From: CABMGU01 sp035292785
GTDB lineage: Archaea > Nanobdellota > Nanobdellia > Woesearchaeales > ARS49
Length of the DNA stretch: 16,293 bases
Assembly (NCBI GenBank): GCA_035292785.1
Contig: DATDPK010000028.1
Location: forward strand, 1-16,293
Direction of reading: 5' to 3'
Shown: positions 5,167 to 10,674 of the stretch, in pieces
Layout of the letters: each line of letters opens with the position of its first letter
How positions within the stretch are numbered: the stretch's first letter is position 1
Notes under the pieces: model-generated
The model's input: only the letters and a program-made list of their open reading frames with translations
The model's database searches: none
Told to the model about the DNA's origin: nothing
Translations under genes and position numbers: made by a program

Positions 5167-6968
5167 ATTGCTTTCTTGACTGCGTTGACTATTGCTTCTG
5201 CATCTATTTTGTACACGTGCATTAGTTCTTCTTGTTTTCCTGAGCGCGGGATTTCTTTTATTGCAAGATGGGTTATTGGTATTCCTAATGCAGCCACTGC
5301 TTCTCCTAATCCGCCTTGCGGGTAATGGTCTTCGACAACAATTACTGGTTTTCCTTTTGCTGCTCTTTTTATTGTTGATTCGTCCAATGGCTTTACAGAA
5401 TATGCATCGATAATTCTCACTTTTATTTTTTTCTCAGCTAAAATGTCTGCCGCCTTTAATGCTTCGTGGACTGTAATTCCTGCTGCGATTATTACTGCTT
5501 TGTCTGAGAAGCTGCTTTTTACTGTTTTGCTTCCGCCGATTTTGAATGTTTCTGAGTTTTTGTAGATTATTTTTGTTTTCGGCCTTGTTGTTCTTAAGTA
5601 GCCGATGCCTTCGTGGTTTGCCAGTAATTCTGTGCATTTTTCTGAGCTGACTGCGTCTGATGGGTAGAGTATTATGCTGTTTGGCACTGACCTGAACAAG
5701 CTTAAGTCTTCCAATCCCATTTGTGAGGGCCCGTCTTCTCCGATTGATACGCCGACGTGTGAGCCGACAAGTTTTATGTTTGATTGTGAATAAGATGCCA
5801 TTCTTATTTGGTCGTGTGCTCTTGTCATGAATGCCGAGAATGTTGACGCGAATGGTATGAATCCTTTTGCTGCAAGGCCGATTGCCATTCCCACCATGTT
5901 TTGTTCTGCAATGTATGCGTCTATGAATCTGTCAGGAAATTTTTCCTTGAATCTTAGTGAGAATGTTGAATCTTTCACGTCCCCGTCCAATGCAACTATT
6001 AGCGGGTTTGCTTCGCCTAATTTTTGCAGTGCATTTCCGTATGCCTCTCTTGTTGCAGCATTGTCCTTGTAGTCTGGTTTTCCCATTTTCTTTTCTTTTA
6101 TTTTTGGCTGTTTTGTTTTTGTTGTTGTTCTTACTAGTTTTTTTGATTCTATATCTGGCAGTGTTCCTATCTCAATTAGCGCTCTCTGCAGTTCTGCTGC
6201 GTTCAGTGCTTTTCCGTGCCAGCCTTCTTTGTTTTCTAAGAATGATACTCCTTTGCCTTTGATTGTTTTTGCTATTATCACGCAAGGATAGCGTTGTGTT
6301 CTTGCTAACGAGAGTGCTTCTAATATTTGGTGAATGTTGTGGCCGTCTATTACTTGTGCGTTCCAGCCGAATGCTGTGAATTTTTGTCTCCATTGTTCTA
6401 CCTGATGTCCGTGCAGGCTTTCTCCGCTTTGTCCTAACCTGTTTGCGTCTACGATTGCTACAATGTTGTTCAGGTTTTGTTTTGCTGCTAATGCTGCGGC
6501 TTCCCAAACCGCTCCTTCTGCGAGTTCTCCGTCGCCGAGCATTACGAATACCCTGCTTGGCAGTTCTGCCATTCTTGCTCCTAATGCCATTCCTGCGCCG
6601 ATGGATAGTCCTTGTCCTAAGCTTCCTGTTGCTGTTTTTGCCCAGGGAAAGTTTGGTGTTGGGTGTCCTTCTAATGGGCTGCCGAATTGTCTTAGCGTGT
6701 CTAATTTTTCTATTGGTATTGCTCCTGCTTCTGCGTATGCAGCATATAATATTGGCGCAGCGTGTCCTTTGCTTAGAACAAATTCGTCGTTGGCTAAGTC
6801 ATTTGGGTTTTTTATGTTGTAGCGCATTTCGTCAAAGAACAGGCAGGCCATTATGTCTGCCATGCTTAGGCAGGTTGTTGGATGTCCGCTTCCTGCCATT
6901 GAAGTCATTCTTAGAACGTGGTAGCGTAATCTTTTCGCTATTGCCTTTAGTGCATCCTCTTTTGACAT
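5163..6968 (-). CDS. tkt: Transketolase, full-length single chain
   Basis: The 601-aa protein carries both transketolase halves. The N-terminal thiamine diphosphate domain has GSGHP (H29), KGHAAP (H69), GHPTP (H102) and GDGELAEG with N176 of DANR, the metal/TPP motif. A low-complexity Lys/Thr linker (about 276-295) leads into the pyrimidine-binding domain with the catalytic Glu in AEQNMVG (E355) and GEDGPSQMG, then the C-terminal domain. It transfers two-carbon ketol units in the non-oxidative pentose pathway. Many archaea encode the two halves as separate genes; here they are fused, and the linker retains a Met (295) just before the second half. It is shorter than bacterial enzymes of about 660 aa. 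The ATG at 6968 is supported by a TATA box 26 nt upstream (leaderless). Confidence 0.93.
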   Translation of the reverse strand: MSKEDALKAIAKRLRYHVLRMTSMAGSGHPTTCLSMADIMACLFFDEMRYNIKNPNDLANDEFVLSKGHAAPILYAAYAEAGAIPIEKLDTLRQFGSPLEGHPTPNFPWAKTATGSLGQGLSIGAGMALGARMAELPSRVFVMLGDGELAEGAVWEAAALAAKQNLNNIVAIVDANRLGQSGESLHGHQVEQWRQKFTAFGWNAQVIDGHNIHQILEALSLARTQRYPCVIIAKTIKGKGVSFLENKEGWHGKALNAAELQRALIEIGTLPDIESKKLVRTTTKTKQPKIKEKKMGKPDYKDNAATREAYGNALQKLGEANPLIVALDGDVKDSTFSLRFKEKFPDRFIDAYIAEQNMVGMAIGLAAKGFIPFASTFSAFMTRAHDQIRMASYSQSNIKLVGSHVGVSIGEDGPSQMGLEDLSLFRSVPNSIILYPSDAVSSEKCTELLANHEGIGYLRTTRPKTKIIYKNSETFKIGGSKTVKSSFSDKAVIIAAGITVHEALKAADILAEKKIKVRIIDAYSVKPLDESTIKRAAKGKPVIVVEDHYPQGGLGEAVAALGIPITHLAIKEIPRSGKQEELMHVYKIDAEAIVNAVKKAI

Positions 6969-6990
6969 TGTGTATGGTTAATTTTGAATT

Positions 6991-6998
6991 ATTTATAA
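6991..6998 (-). promoter_or_regulatory. TATA box for transketolase
   Basis: The minus strand reads TTATAAAT, centred 26 nt upstream of the ATG at 6968, predicting a leaderless transcript. It lies just beyond the VapC stop codon. Confidence 0.65.
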
Positions 6999-7008
6999 TG
7001 ATTTCTGG

Positions 7009-7395
7009 TTAGTATGGAGACTTGATAATTAACCCTTTAACATTTCTAAAATCCTTGATATTTTTTGTAATCAAAACTGCCTGATTGGTGAGTGCGGAAG
7101 CGGCGATAATCGCATCAGGCACTGAAAGGCCGTATTGTCTGCTGATGTCTCCAGCAATTTCTGCCAGCGGGTTGTCAACAGTGATTTTTATCCAGCGGTT
7201 TAAAAAATGCATTAATTTTTCTTTTTTAGACGAATCATTATTGATTTTTCCCGTGACAAGCTCAACTTCTGTTATGGCTGAAAATAAAACATTTTCCCAT
7301 TCTGCAATAGACTGAAAGAAGTGCACGGCCGGAGCATGATTTCTCAAATGATCGATAAAGATGTTTGTATCTATCAGGATATGCGCTTCTTCCAT
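7009..7395 (-). CDS. vapC: VapC-type PIN-domain ribonuclease toxin
   Basis: The 128-aa protein starts MEEAHILIDTNIFIDHLRNH. The PIN acidic residues are in place: D9 in LIDTN, E45 in ITEVELVTGK, D94 in SVPDAIIAAS, and D115 (or N112) in LITKNIKDF. Such proteins are Mg-dependent RNases, often cleaving tRNA or rRNA, silenced by a bound partner. Length is normal. Its start overlaps the end of the upstream AbrB-type gene by 22 nt on the same strand, the usual antitoxin-first order, so the two form a VapBC operon. The catalytic set looks intact, so the toxin should be active when free. The specific RNA target cannot be read from the sequence. Confidence 0.92.
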   Translation of the reverse strand: MEEAHILIDTNIFIDHLRNHAPAVHFFQSIAEWENVLFSAITEVELVTGKINNDSSKKEKLMHFLNRWIKITVDNPLAEIAGDISRQYGLSVPDAIIAASALTNQAVLITKNIKDFRNVKGLIIKSPY

Positions 7396-7613
7396 TGCTT
7401 TCTCACCCGTTTTTCATATTCCAATCCTGTTTCCTTGGCGTCTTTCCATAGTCCCGCAGCAGCATCTATGATTCCCTTGTCCATTTTAACCAGGTCAACA
7501 CGGTCTTTTTCCACAACAAAAAGAACTTTGTCGCCCACTCGAAGGCCTTTAATCTCCCTTACATCTTTCGGAAGAGTTACCTGAAAATTACGGGTAATTT
7601 TTGATAATCCCAT
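7374..7613 (-). CDS. vapB: VapB-type antitoxin with AbrB/SpoVT DNA-binding fold
   Basis: The 79-aa protein begins MGLSKITRNFQVTLPKDVRE and continues LRVGDKVLFVVEKD, the swapped-hairpin AbrB/SpoVT pattern (about residues 3-47). The C-terminal part is helical, charged and rich in Lys/Trp, as expected for the segment that wraps the PIN toxin. It is the first gene of the pair and overlaps vapC by 22 nt. Proteins of this type bind their own promoter, with or without toxin, so autoregulation is expected; the promoter at 7637-7648 has partly symmetrical ACTA/TAGT arms that might be the site. Confidence 0.88.
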   Translation of the reverse strand: MGLSKITRNFQVTLPKDVREIKGLRVGDKVLFVVEKDRVDLVKMDKGIIDAAAGLWKDAKETGLEYEKRVRKQWKKRIS

Positions 7614-7637
7614 AGTAATTTTTACTAGGAAAGTCTA

Positions 7638-7647
7638 CTATTTATAG
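7638..7647 (-). promoter_or_regulatory. TATA box and possible operator of vapBC
   Basis: The minus strand reads CTATAAATAG about 30 nt upstream of the vapB ATG, leaving at most a few leader bases. It is enclosed by ACTA/TAGT arms (7637-7648), so a VapB-bound site would cover the TATA box. Confidence 0.5.
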
Positions 7648-7662
7648 TTTTCGGTTTTAAAA

Positions 7663-7746
7663 CGCCGGCGCTCGGATTTGAACCGAGATACCCTTTCGGG
7701 AACGAGGGTTCGAGCCTCGCGCTCTACCAGGTTAAGCGACGCCGGC
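7663..7746 (-). tRNA. tRNA-Ser (anticodon CGA)
   Basis: The minus strand folds as acceptor GCCGGCG/CGCCGGC, D-arm GCTT/GAGC with GG in the loop, anticodon arm CGAGG-CTCGAAC-CCTCG giving anticodon CGA, a long variable arm with CCC-GAAA-GGG, and T-arm CTCGG-TTCAAAT-CCGAG. The long variable arm and discriminator G identify serine. The length is 84 nt, there is no intron, and no CCA is encoded. Confidence 0.93.
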
Positions 7747-7770
7747 AATGGTAAAAGCAAGGTCTTGATT

Positions 7771-7778
7771 AATTTAAA
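7771..7778 (-). promoter_or_regulatory. TATA box for tRNA-Ser
   Basis: TTTAAATT on the minus strand is centred about 28 nt upstream of the tRNA 5' end. This is the normal arrangement that tRNA-Val lacks. Confidence 0.6.
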
Positions 7779-7811
7779 AAACTATCCAGATTCACTCTGC
7801 AAAACGAAAGA

Positions 7812-7823
7812 TTTATATATAAA
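7812..7823 (+). promoter_or_regulatory. TATA box for the zinc-ribbon/AbrB gene
   Basis: TTTATATATAAA is centred near 7817 and predicts a start near 7843-7847, just before the ATG at 7850. Confidence 0.6.
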
Positions 7824-7849
7824 GATACTTATTAGATAAGTGATTGATA

Positions 7850-8272
7850 ATGATTATTCCCGACCACGCTCAGGATGAAATGCGGCAATCAGGAATCACA
7901 GAGGAAGAAAATATGGCAAAAAAACTGACAGAAGGCATTTTTTGTGCAAAGTGTGATGTAGAAATGAAATTGGGCGTTTTACCAAGATATGAATTTGATG
8001 AAGGTTTTCCATTGCATAATGTTCAGGCATACCAATGCCCAAAATGCAACAATGTTTTTTTCACAGAAGAGCAGGCTCACGAAATGGAAGCACGCACTTC
8101 AGAGCTGAAAGAATATACTTTCGGATTCGAAAGAAAGGTTACTATTAGTGGCAAAAGTCTTGTTGTTGGCATTCCATCAGAACTGGCAGACCATTTGCAT
8201 ATCAAGCAAGGGCAAAAAGTGCGCATTATCCCTATAGCAAAAGACGGTTTTATGATAAGAAAGTTATCCTGA
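7850..8272 (+). CDS. MqsA/YgiT-type zinc ribbon fused to AbrB/SpoVT domain; antitoxin-like regulator
   Basis: From the ATG at 7850 the protein has 140 aa. Residues 31-90 carry CAKC (C32, C35) and CPKC (C63, C66), a YgiT/MqsA-type zinc ribbon, followed by EMEARTSELKEYTFGFERKV. Residues 94-138 (VTISGKSLVVGIPSELADHL, then IKQGQKVRIIPI) form an AbrB/SpoVT DNA-binding unit. Both are antitoxin modules, so it is probably a transcription factor or a solitary antitoxin. The first 20 residues (MIIPDHAQDEMRQSGITEEE) look like the start of a DUF4258 toxin. A second start at M22 (7913) follows GAGG at a fair distance and would give the plain regulator. The TATA position favours 7850. No intact toxin lies nearby. 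Confidence 0.8.
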   Translation: MIIPDHAQDEMRQSGITEEENMAKKLTEGIFCAKCDVEMKLGVLPRYEFDEGFPLHNVQAYQCPKCNNVFFTEEQAHEMEARTSELKEYTFGFERKVTISGKSLVVGIPSELADHLHIKQGQKVRIIPIAKDGFMIRKLS

Positions 8273-8302
8273 ATCAAAAGCAAATATAAAAAAAGGAATT
8301 CC

Positions 8303-8470
8303 ATGGAAGATAAGATGAAATATGTTGAAAAGTGGGCTCGGTTTGTTTGTGAACATTCTGATAAGGAATGGTCTCAAATGCAGAAAGATCTTATTGATTC
8401 GCAAATTCAGAACGCACAGCAAGTAAAGCTTACTAAAGAGCAAGTTGCAAGAATTGTGCATAACACTTAA
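8303..8470 (+). CDS. Small helical protein of unknown function, 55 aa
   Basis: The ATG at 8303 follows AAGGAA at 8292-8297. The 55-aa product begins MEDKMKYVEKWARFVCEHSD and continues through KEWSQMQKDLIDSQI to a charged helical end LTKEQVARIVHNT. It is hydrophilic, largely helical, with one Cys and no membrane segment. The W-x-x-F and EWS-x-x-Q-x-x-LIDSQI spacing looks like a conserved small archaeal protein, but I cannot name the family. It lies 30 nt after the zinc-ribbon/AbrB gene and is probably in the same transcript. The TATA box of the archaeosortase gene overlaps its stop codon. Confidence 0.6.
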   Translation: MEDKMKYVEKWARFVCEHSDKEWSQMQKDLIDSQIQNAQQVKLTKEQVARIVHNT

Positions 8471-8474
8471 ATAA
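8466..8474 (+). promoter_or_regulatory. TATA box for archaeosortase, overlapping the previous stop codon
   Basis: CTTAAATAAT lies around 8465-8474, centred 26 nt upstream of the ATG at 8496, so the archaeosortase message should be leaderless. It shares bases with the TAA at 8468-8470. Confidence 0.55.
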
Positions 8475-8495
8475 TCCTTGCAGCAAGTTAATTTT

Positions 8496-9389
8496 ATGGA
8501 GAGAAAATATTGGCACGCGATTGGCGCTGCTGTATTCATCATATTGTCATTCTTTGTTCTTCCAGAATTATTGCCGAAGGTTGCCTTGCATTTTTCTCCT
8601 GGCGGTTTGAGGATGCCTGATGCACCTTTCTTGAACGTTGGCTTGCTTGCCGCCCTTATGTTGATTGCTGTTTTCGTGAAGAATTTTGATAATCTTGGCA
8701 AGGTTCGCGGGCCAAGAGTTTGGGAAGTGATTGTTTTTGGTTTGCTTTCTGCAGTTAATTTCGGCTGGTTTACTGGTTTGTTGTTTGCGATTACTCCTAA
8801 TTTGTTCGTGCATTTGGTGCTGGCAGGTTTTGCTTATGGTTTAGGATTATTGTTCTTGTTGCTTGCTCTTTTTGGTCTTGAAGTGTTTAAGCAGTTGTGG
8901 AAGGATATGTCTATGGTTGCTTCTGCCTTGATATTTTATACCGGAATTACTTTGTTTGTTGATTCTACTCGTTTTCACGTTTTGACTGCAAAGCTGACAA
9001 AATATGTTTTGTCTCCGTTTTTTAACGTGCTTATGAACGAAGTTCAGTTCCAGCCTTGGATGAGCGTGGATGGCTTTTCAGTTATTATTGGCCCTCCTTG
9101 TTCTGGCGTGTTTAGTATGGTGCTGTTTACTGCCTTGTTTAGTTTTGTTTATTGGCTGGATAGGGAGAAGATTAATGGCAGGCAGGCAATTAAGCTATAT
9201 ATTATAGGCGTTCTTGGCGCTTATTTGATTAACTTGTTGCGCGTTGTTGTTCTTTTAGTTATTGGCGCTAAATGGAGTCCTAAAATTGCAGTTGGCTTGT
9301 TTCACACAAATGCCGGCTGGATTTTGTTTGCTGTTTACAGTTTTGCTTACTGGTGGCTTGCTTACCCTCATTTGGTCAAAAAACATTAA
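8496..9389 (+). CDS. Archaeosortase/exosortase family transpeptidase
   Basis: The 297-aa protein is almost entirely membrane helices and carries the three exosortase/archaeosortase catalytic elements: C202 in GPPCSGVFSM, R249 in LINLLRVVVL, and H270 in VGLFHTNAGWI. Archaeosortases cut exported proteins near a C-terminal tripartite signal (short motif, helix, Arg cluster) and probably join them to a membrane lipid. A protein with just such an end (PEF, helix, RRRR) is encoded at 10675-12378, so it is the likely client. ATG 8496 is preferred over an in-frame TTG at 8478 because of the TATA spacing. The stop codon overlaps the convergent HEPN stop by 4 nt. A second, diverged copy of the last 100 bases lies at 10362-10461. 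Confidence 0.92.
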   Translation: MERKYWHAIGAAVFIILSFFVLPELLPKVALHFSPGGLRMPDAPFLNVGLLAALMLIAVFVKNFDNLGKVRGPRVWEVIVFGLLSAVNFGWFTGLLFAITPNLFVHLVLAGFAYGLGLLFLLLALFGLEVFKQLWKDMSMVASALIFYTGITLFVDSTRFHVLTAKLTKYVLSPFFNVLMNEVQFQPWMSVDGFSVIIGPPCSGVFSMVLFTALFSFVYWLDREKINGRQAIKLYIIGVLGAYLINLLRVVVLLVIGAKWSPKIAVGLFHTNAGWILFAVYSFAYWWLAYPHLVKKH

Positions 9390-9799
9390 ATCATGCGAAG
9401 AAATTCGTTTCTTAACGACTCAAGTCTTTTTATTATTTTTTCCGCTTCATTGATTGTGACTTCTTTTCCATAATAATTAATGTCATTCCTGATTTTTCTC
9501 AATTCATCAAATTCTTCAGCTTTCTCGCTCTCATTCAGTATTTCCTTGAGAAACGATGTATAGCATACGTGATTGTATATTTTATACCCTTTCAAGAGAG
9601 TGATTGCCTCGAGAAGTTCCCTGACTGCATCATAGCTCAGGGATATTTTGGACGTGGCTGTTTCCTTCATTAATTTCAGGTTCGCCGATGAGAACGCCTT
9701 GTTCGCGCTCGTTTTTTGAAGCGATTTTGCCAATTCCTCATCAGGCTGTACTTGTTTCGCTTCCCGCTGATTCAGGCAGGTTTTCCAATCAGTCACCAT
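9386..9799 (-). CDS. HEPN-domain protein, probable RNase toxin (HepT-like)
   Basis: The 137-aa protein is helical and shows a HEPN-type core: LSYDAVRELLEAITLLKGYK, NHVCYTSFL, then RKIRNDINYYGKEV and a final charged helix. The active-site motif of HEPN RNases is R-x(4-6)-H; here R104 is followed by NDINYY, so the usual His is absent and two Tyr take its place. In known HepT toxins a Tyr beside this motif is the residue AMPylated by the MNT partner. Its start overlaps the upstream MNT gene by 7 nt, the normal pair arrangement. It may be a variant toxin, or a substrate-binding HEPN without RNase activity. Confidence 0.8.
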   Translation of the reverse strand: MVTDWKTCLNQREAKQVQPDEELAKSLQKTSANKAFSSANLKLMKETATSKISLSYDAVRELLEAITLLKGYKIYNHVCYTSFLKEILNESEKAEEFDELRKIRNDINYYGKEVTINEAEKIIKRLESLRNEFLRMI

Positions 9800-10296
9800 C
9801 TCACCTTTCCTCTTATAATTGCGCCATTAATGATGTTGTTCAGCAGGTGCTTGTTTTTCACTGCGTGCAATGATGTAAACCAATGAATGTTAATAGTCCT
9901 TCTCAGCTTCTTCTGTGCAAGATCTATTTCTGGTTTTTCAGTGGAAAAAACCGCCAAGTCAATGTCTGATTTTTCAGTAGCTTCTGCCTTGGCGAGAGAG
10001 CCGAAAAGAACAATGGCGTCAATCATCTGTTTTTCAAGGGCCCTGCACGTTTCCTGCAGGCGCGATTTCCAGTATATTCTGGACAAGTCCACCACCTCGC
10101 TGTTTTCATTGTTCAGCTGGAAAAACAAGTGGCGCCTTTCCGCTCTTGAGCGAAGATAGCCTTCTTTTGCATAGTTCTTGAGCAGGCTTGACGCTGTCGG
10201 AGGGCTCACCTGAATGATTCCCGCATATTCCCTGACAGATATCCACCTGTAGCAATCCTCGAAAAAAACCGCCAAGTTGTTAATTATTTCTAACAT
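9793..10296 (-). CDS. Winged-helix + MNT nucleotidyltransferase antitoxin (MntA-like)
   Basis: The 167-aa protein joins two parts. Residues about 15-60 form a winged helix (ISVREYAGIIQVSPPTASSL, then KEGYLRSRAERRHLFFQL). Residues about 85-167 are a minimal nucleotidyltransferase with FGSLAKAEATEKSDIDLAVF: G99-S100 and D111/D113 are the polymerase-beta-type G-S...D-x-D residues. MNT proteins of this kind AMPylate and silence a HEPN toxin. Most are a bare MNT domain; the fused winged helix suggests the antitoxin also represses its own promoter, where repeated sites occur. The ATG is 28 nt from a TATA-like element. The module lies between the archaeosortase and a second copy of its 3' end. Confidence 0.88.
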   Translation of the reverse strand: MLEIINNLAVFFEDCYRWISVREYAGIIQVSPPTASSLLKNYAKEGYLRSRAERRHLFFQLNNENSEVVDLSRIYWKSRLQETCRALEKQMIDAIVLFGSLAKAEATEKSDIDLAVFSTEKPEIDLAQKKLRRTINIHWFTSLHAVKNKHLLNNIINGAIIRGKVRW

Positions 10297-10328
10297 GTGT
10301 TAAAGATATTTGACACGTGTTAATAAAC
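10293..10328 (-). promoter_or_regulatory. Promoter and paired operator sites of the MNT/HEPN operon
   Basis: On the plus strand ACATGTGTTAA (10293-10303) and ACACGTGTTAA (10313-10323) are direct repeats with one mismatch, spaced exactly 20 bp, two turns of the helix; the second contains the palindrome ACACGTGT. On the minus strand TTTATTAA (10321-10328) is a TATA-like box about 28 nt upstream of the ATG at 10296. One repeat touches the TATA box and the other covers the expected transcription start and the start codon, so binding there would block initiation. The winged helix of the MNT protein is the obvious candidate. Confidence 0.6.
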
Positions 10329-10361
10329 TTTTCTATTCTTGCGGATATATTATTCCATAGC

Positions 10362-10468
10362 TTGCAGTTGGTTTGTTCCACACTAATGCCGGCTGGATTT
10401 TGTTTGCTGTTTACAGTTTTGCTTATTGGTGGCTTGCATATCCTCACTTGGTCAAGAATCACCTCTAA
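10362..10468 (+). pseudogene. Second copy of the archaeosortase 3' end (C-terminal 35 codons)
   Basis: Positions 10362-10461 align to 9286-9385 over 100 bases with no gaps and 9 mismatches. In the sortase frame, eight of the nine are silent third-position changes and the ninth changes K to N; the frame then reads on to NHL and a stop at 10466-10468. Upstream the similarity ends abruptly and an in-frame TAG appears, so only AVGLFHTNAGW and the final helix remain, including the catalytic His. The pattern of silent changes means it comes from a sortase gene that evolved under selection, not from a recent local copy. Confidence 0.9.
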
Positions 10469-10531
10469 AGCAGGTGGCGTGAACTGTAAGTTTATACGCT
10501 TAAACAAATGCAGGTGATTCTTGAGCCTGCT

Positions 10532-10592
10532 CGAAAACTGCCCGTCCTTTCTACCTGCTAAAGTCAGTAGCGTACATCAAGAGCAGTTTTCG
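10532..10592. repeat. Inverted repeat CGAAAACTGC/GCAGTTTTCG
   Basis: CGAAAACTGC at 10532-10541 and its perfect inverse complement at 10583-10592 enclose 41 bases, which hold a second small hairpin (CTACCTG, 7-nt loop, CAGTAG). It sits between the displaced sortase 3' end and the promoter of the PEF-CTERM protein gene. No coding sequence is seen between 10469 and 10674. The CGAAAA/TTTTCG arm ends recall the hairpins at 1862-1905 and 3165-3213, though here the loop is long. Confidence 0.7.
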
Positions 10593-10613
10593 ACATGTCA
10601 AAAAATGAAAAAG

Positions 10614-10672
10614 TATTTAAGCAAGAACGTTAAACTGAATAAGCATACGGCAAAATGCCAAAAAAGGTGATA
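10614..10672 (+). promoter_or_regulatory. Promoter and ribosome site of the PEF-CTERM protein gene
   Basis: TATTTAA at 10614-10620 is the TATA-like element, predicting a start near 10643 and a leader of about 30 nt. The leader contains a small GGCA-AAA-TGCC hairpin (10649-10659) and the Shine-Dalgarno match GGTGAT (10666-10671) just before ATG 10675. Unlike several neighbours, this gene therefore has a leader. Confidence 0.55.
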
Positions 10673-10674
10673 CA

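Noticed and set aside
6443..7012. Leu/Arg-rich open frame on the plus strand opposite transketolase
   Set aside because: The low-complexity Leu/Pro/Arg content is the mirror of the transketolase codons, with no promoter or ribosome site.
8478..8495. Upstream TTG start for the archaeosortase
   Set aside because: It lies only 8 nt from the TATA box, and ATG 8496 has the right leaderless spacing.
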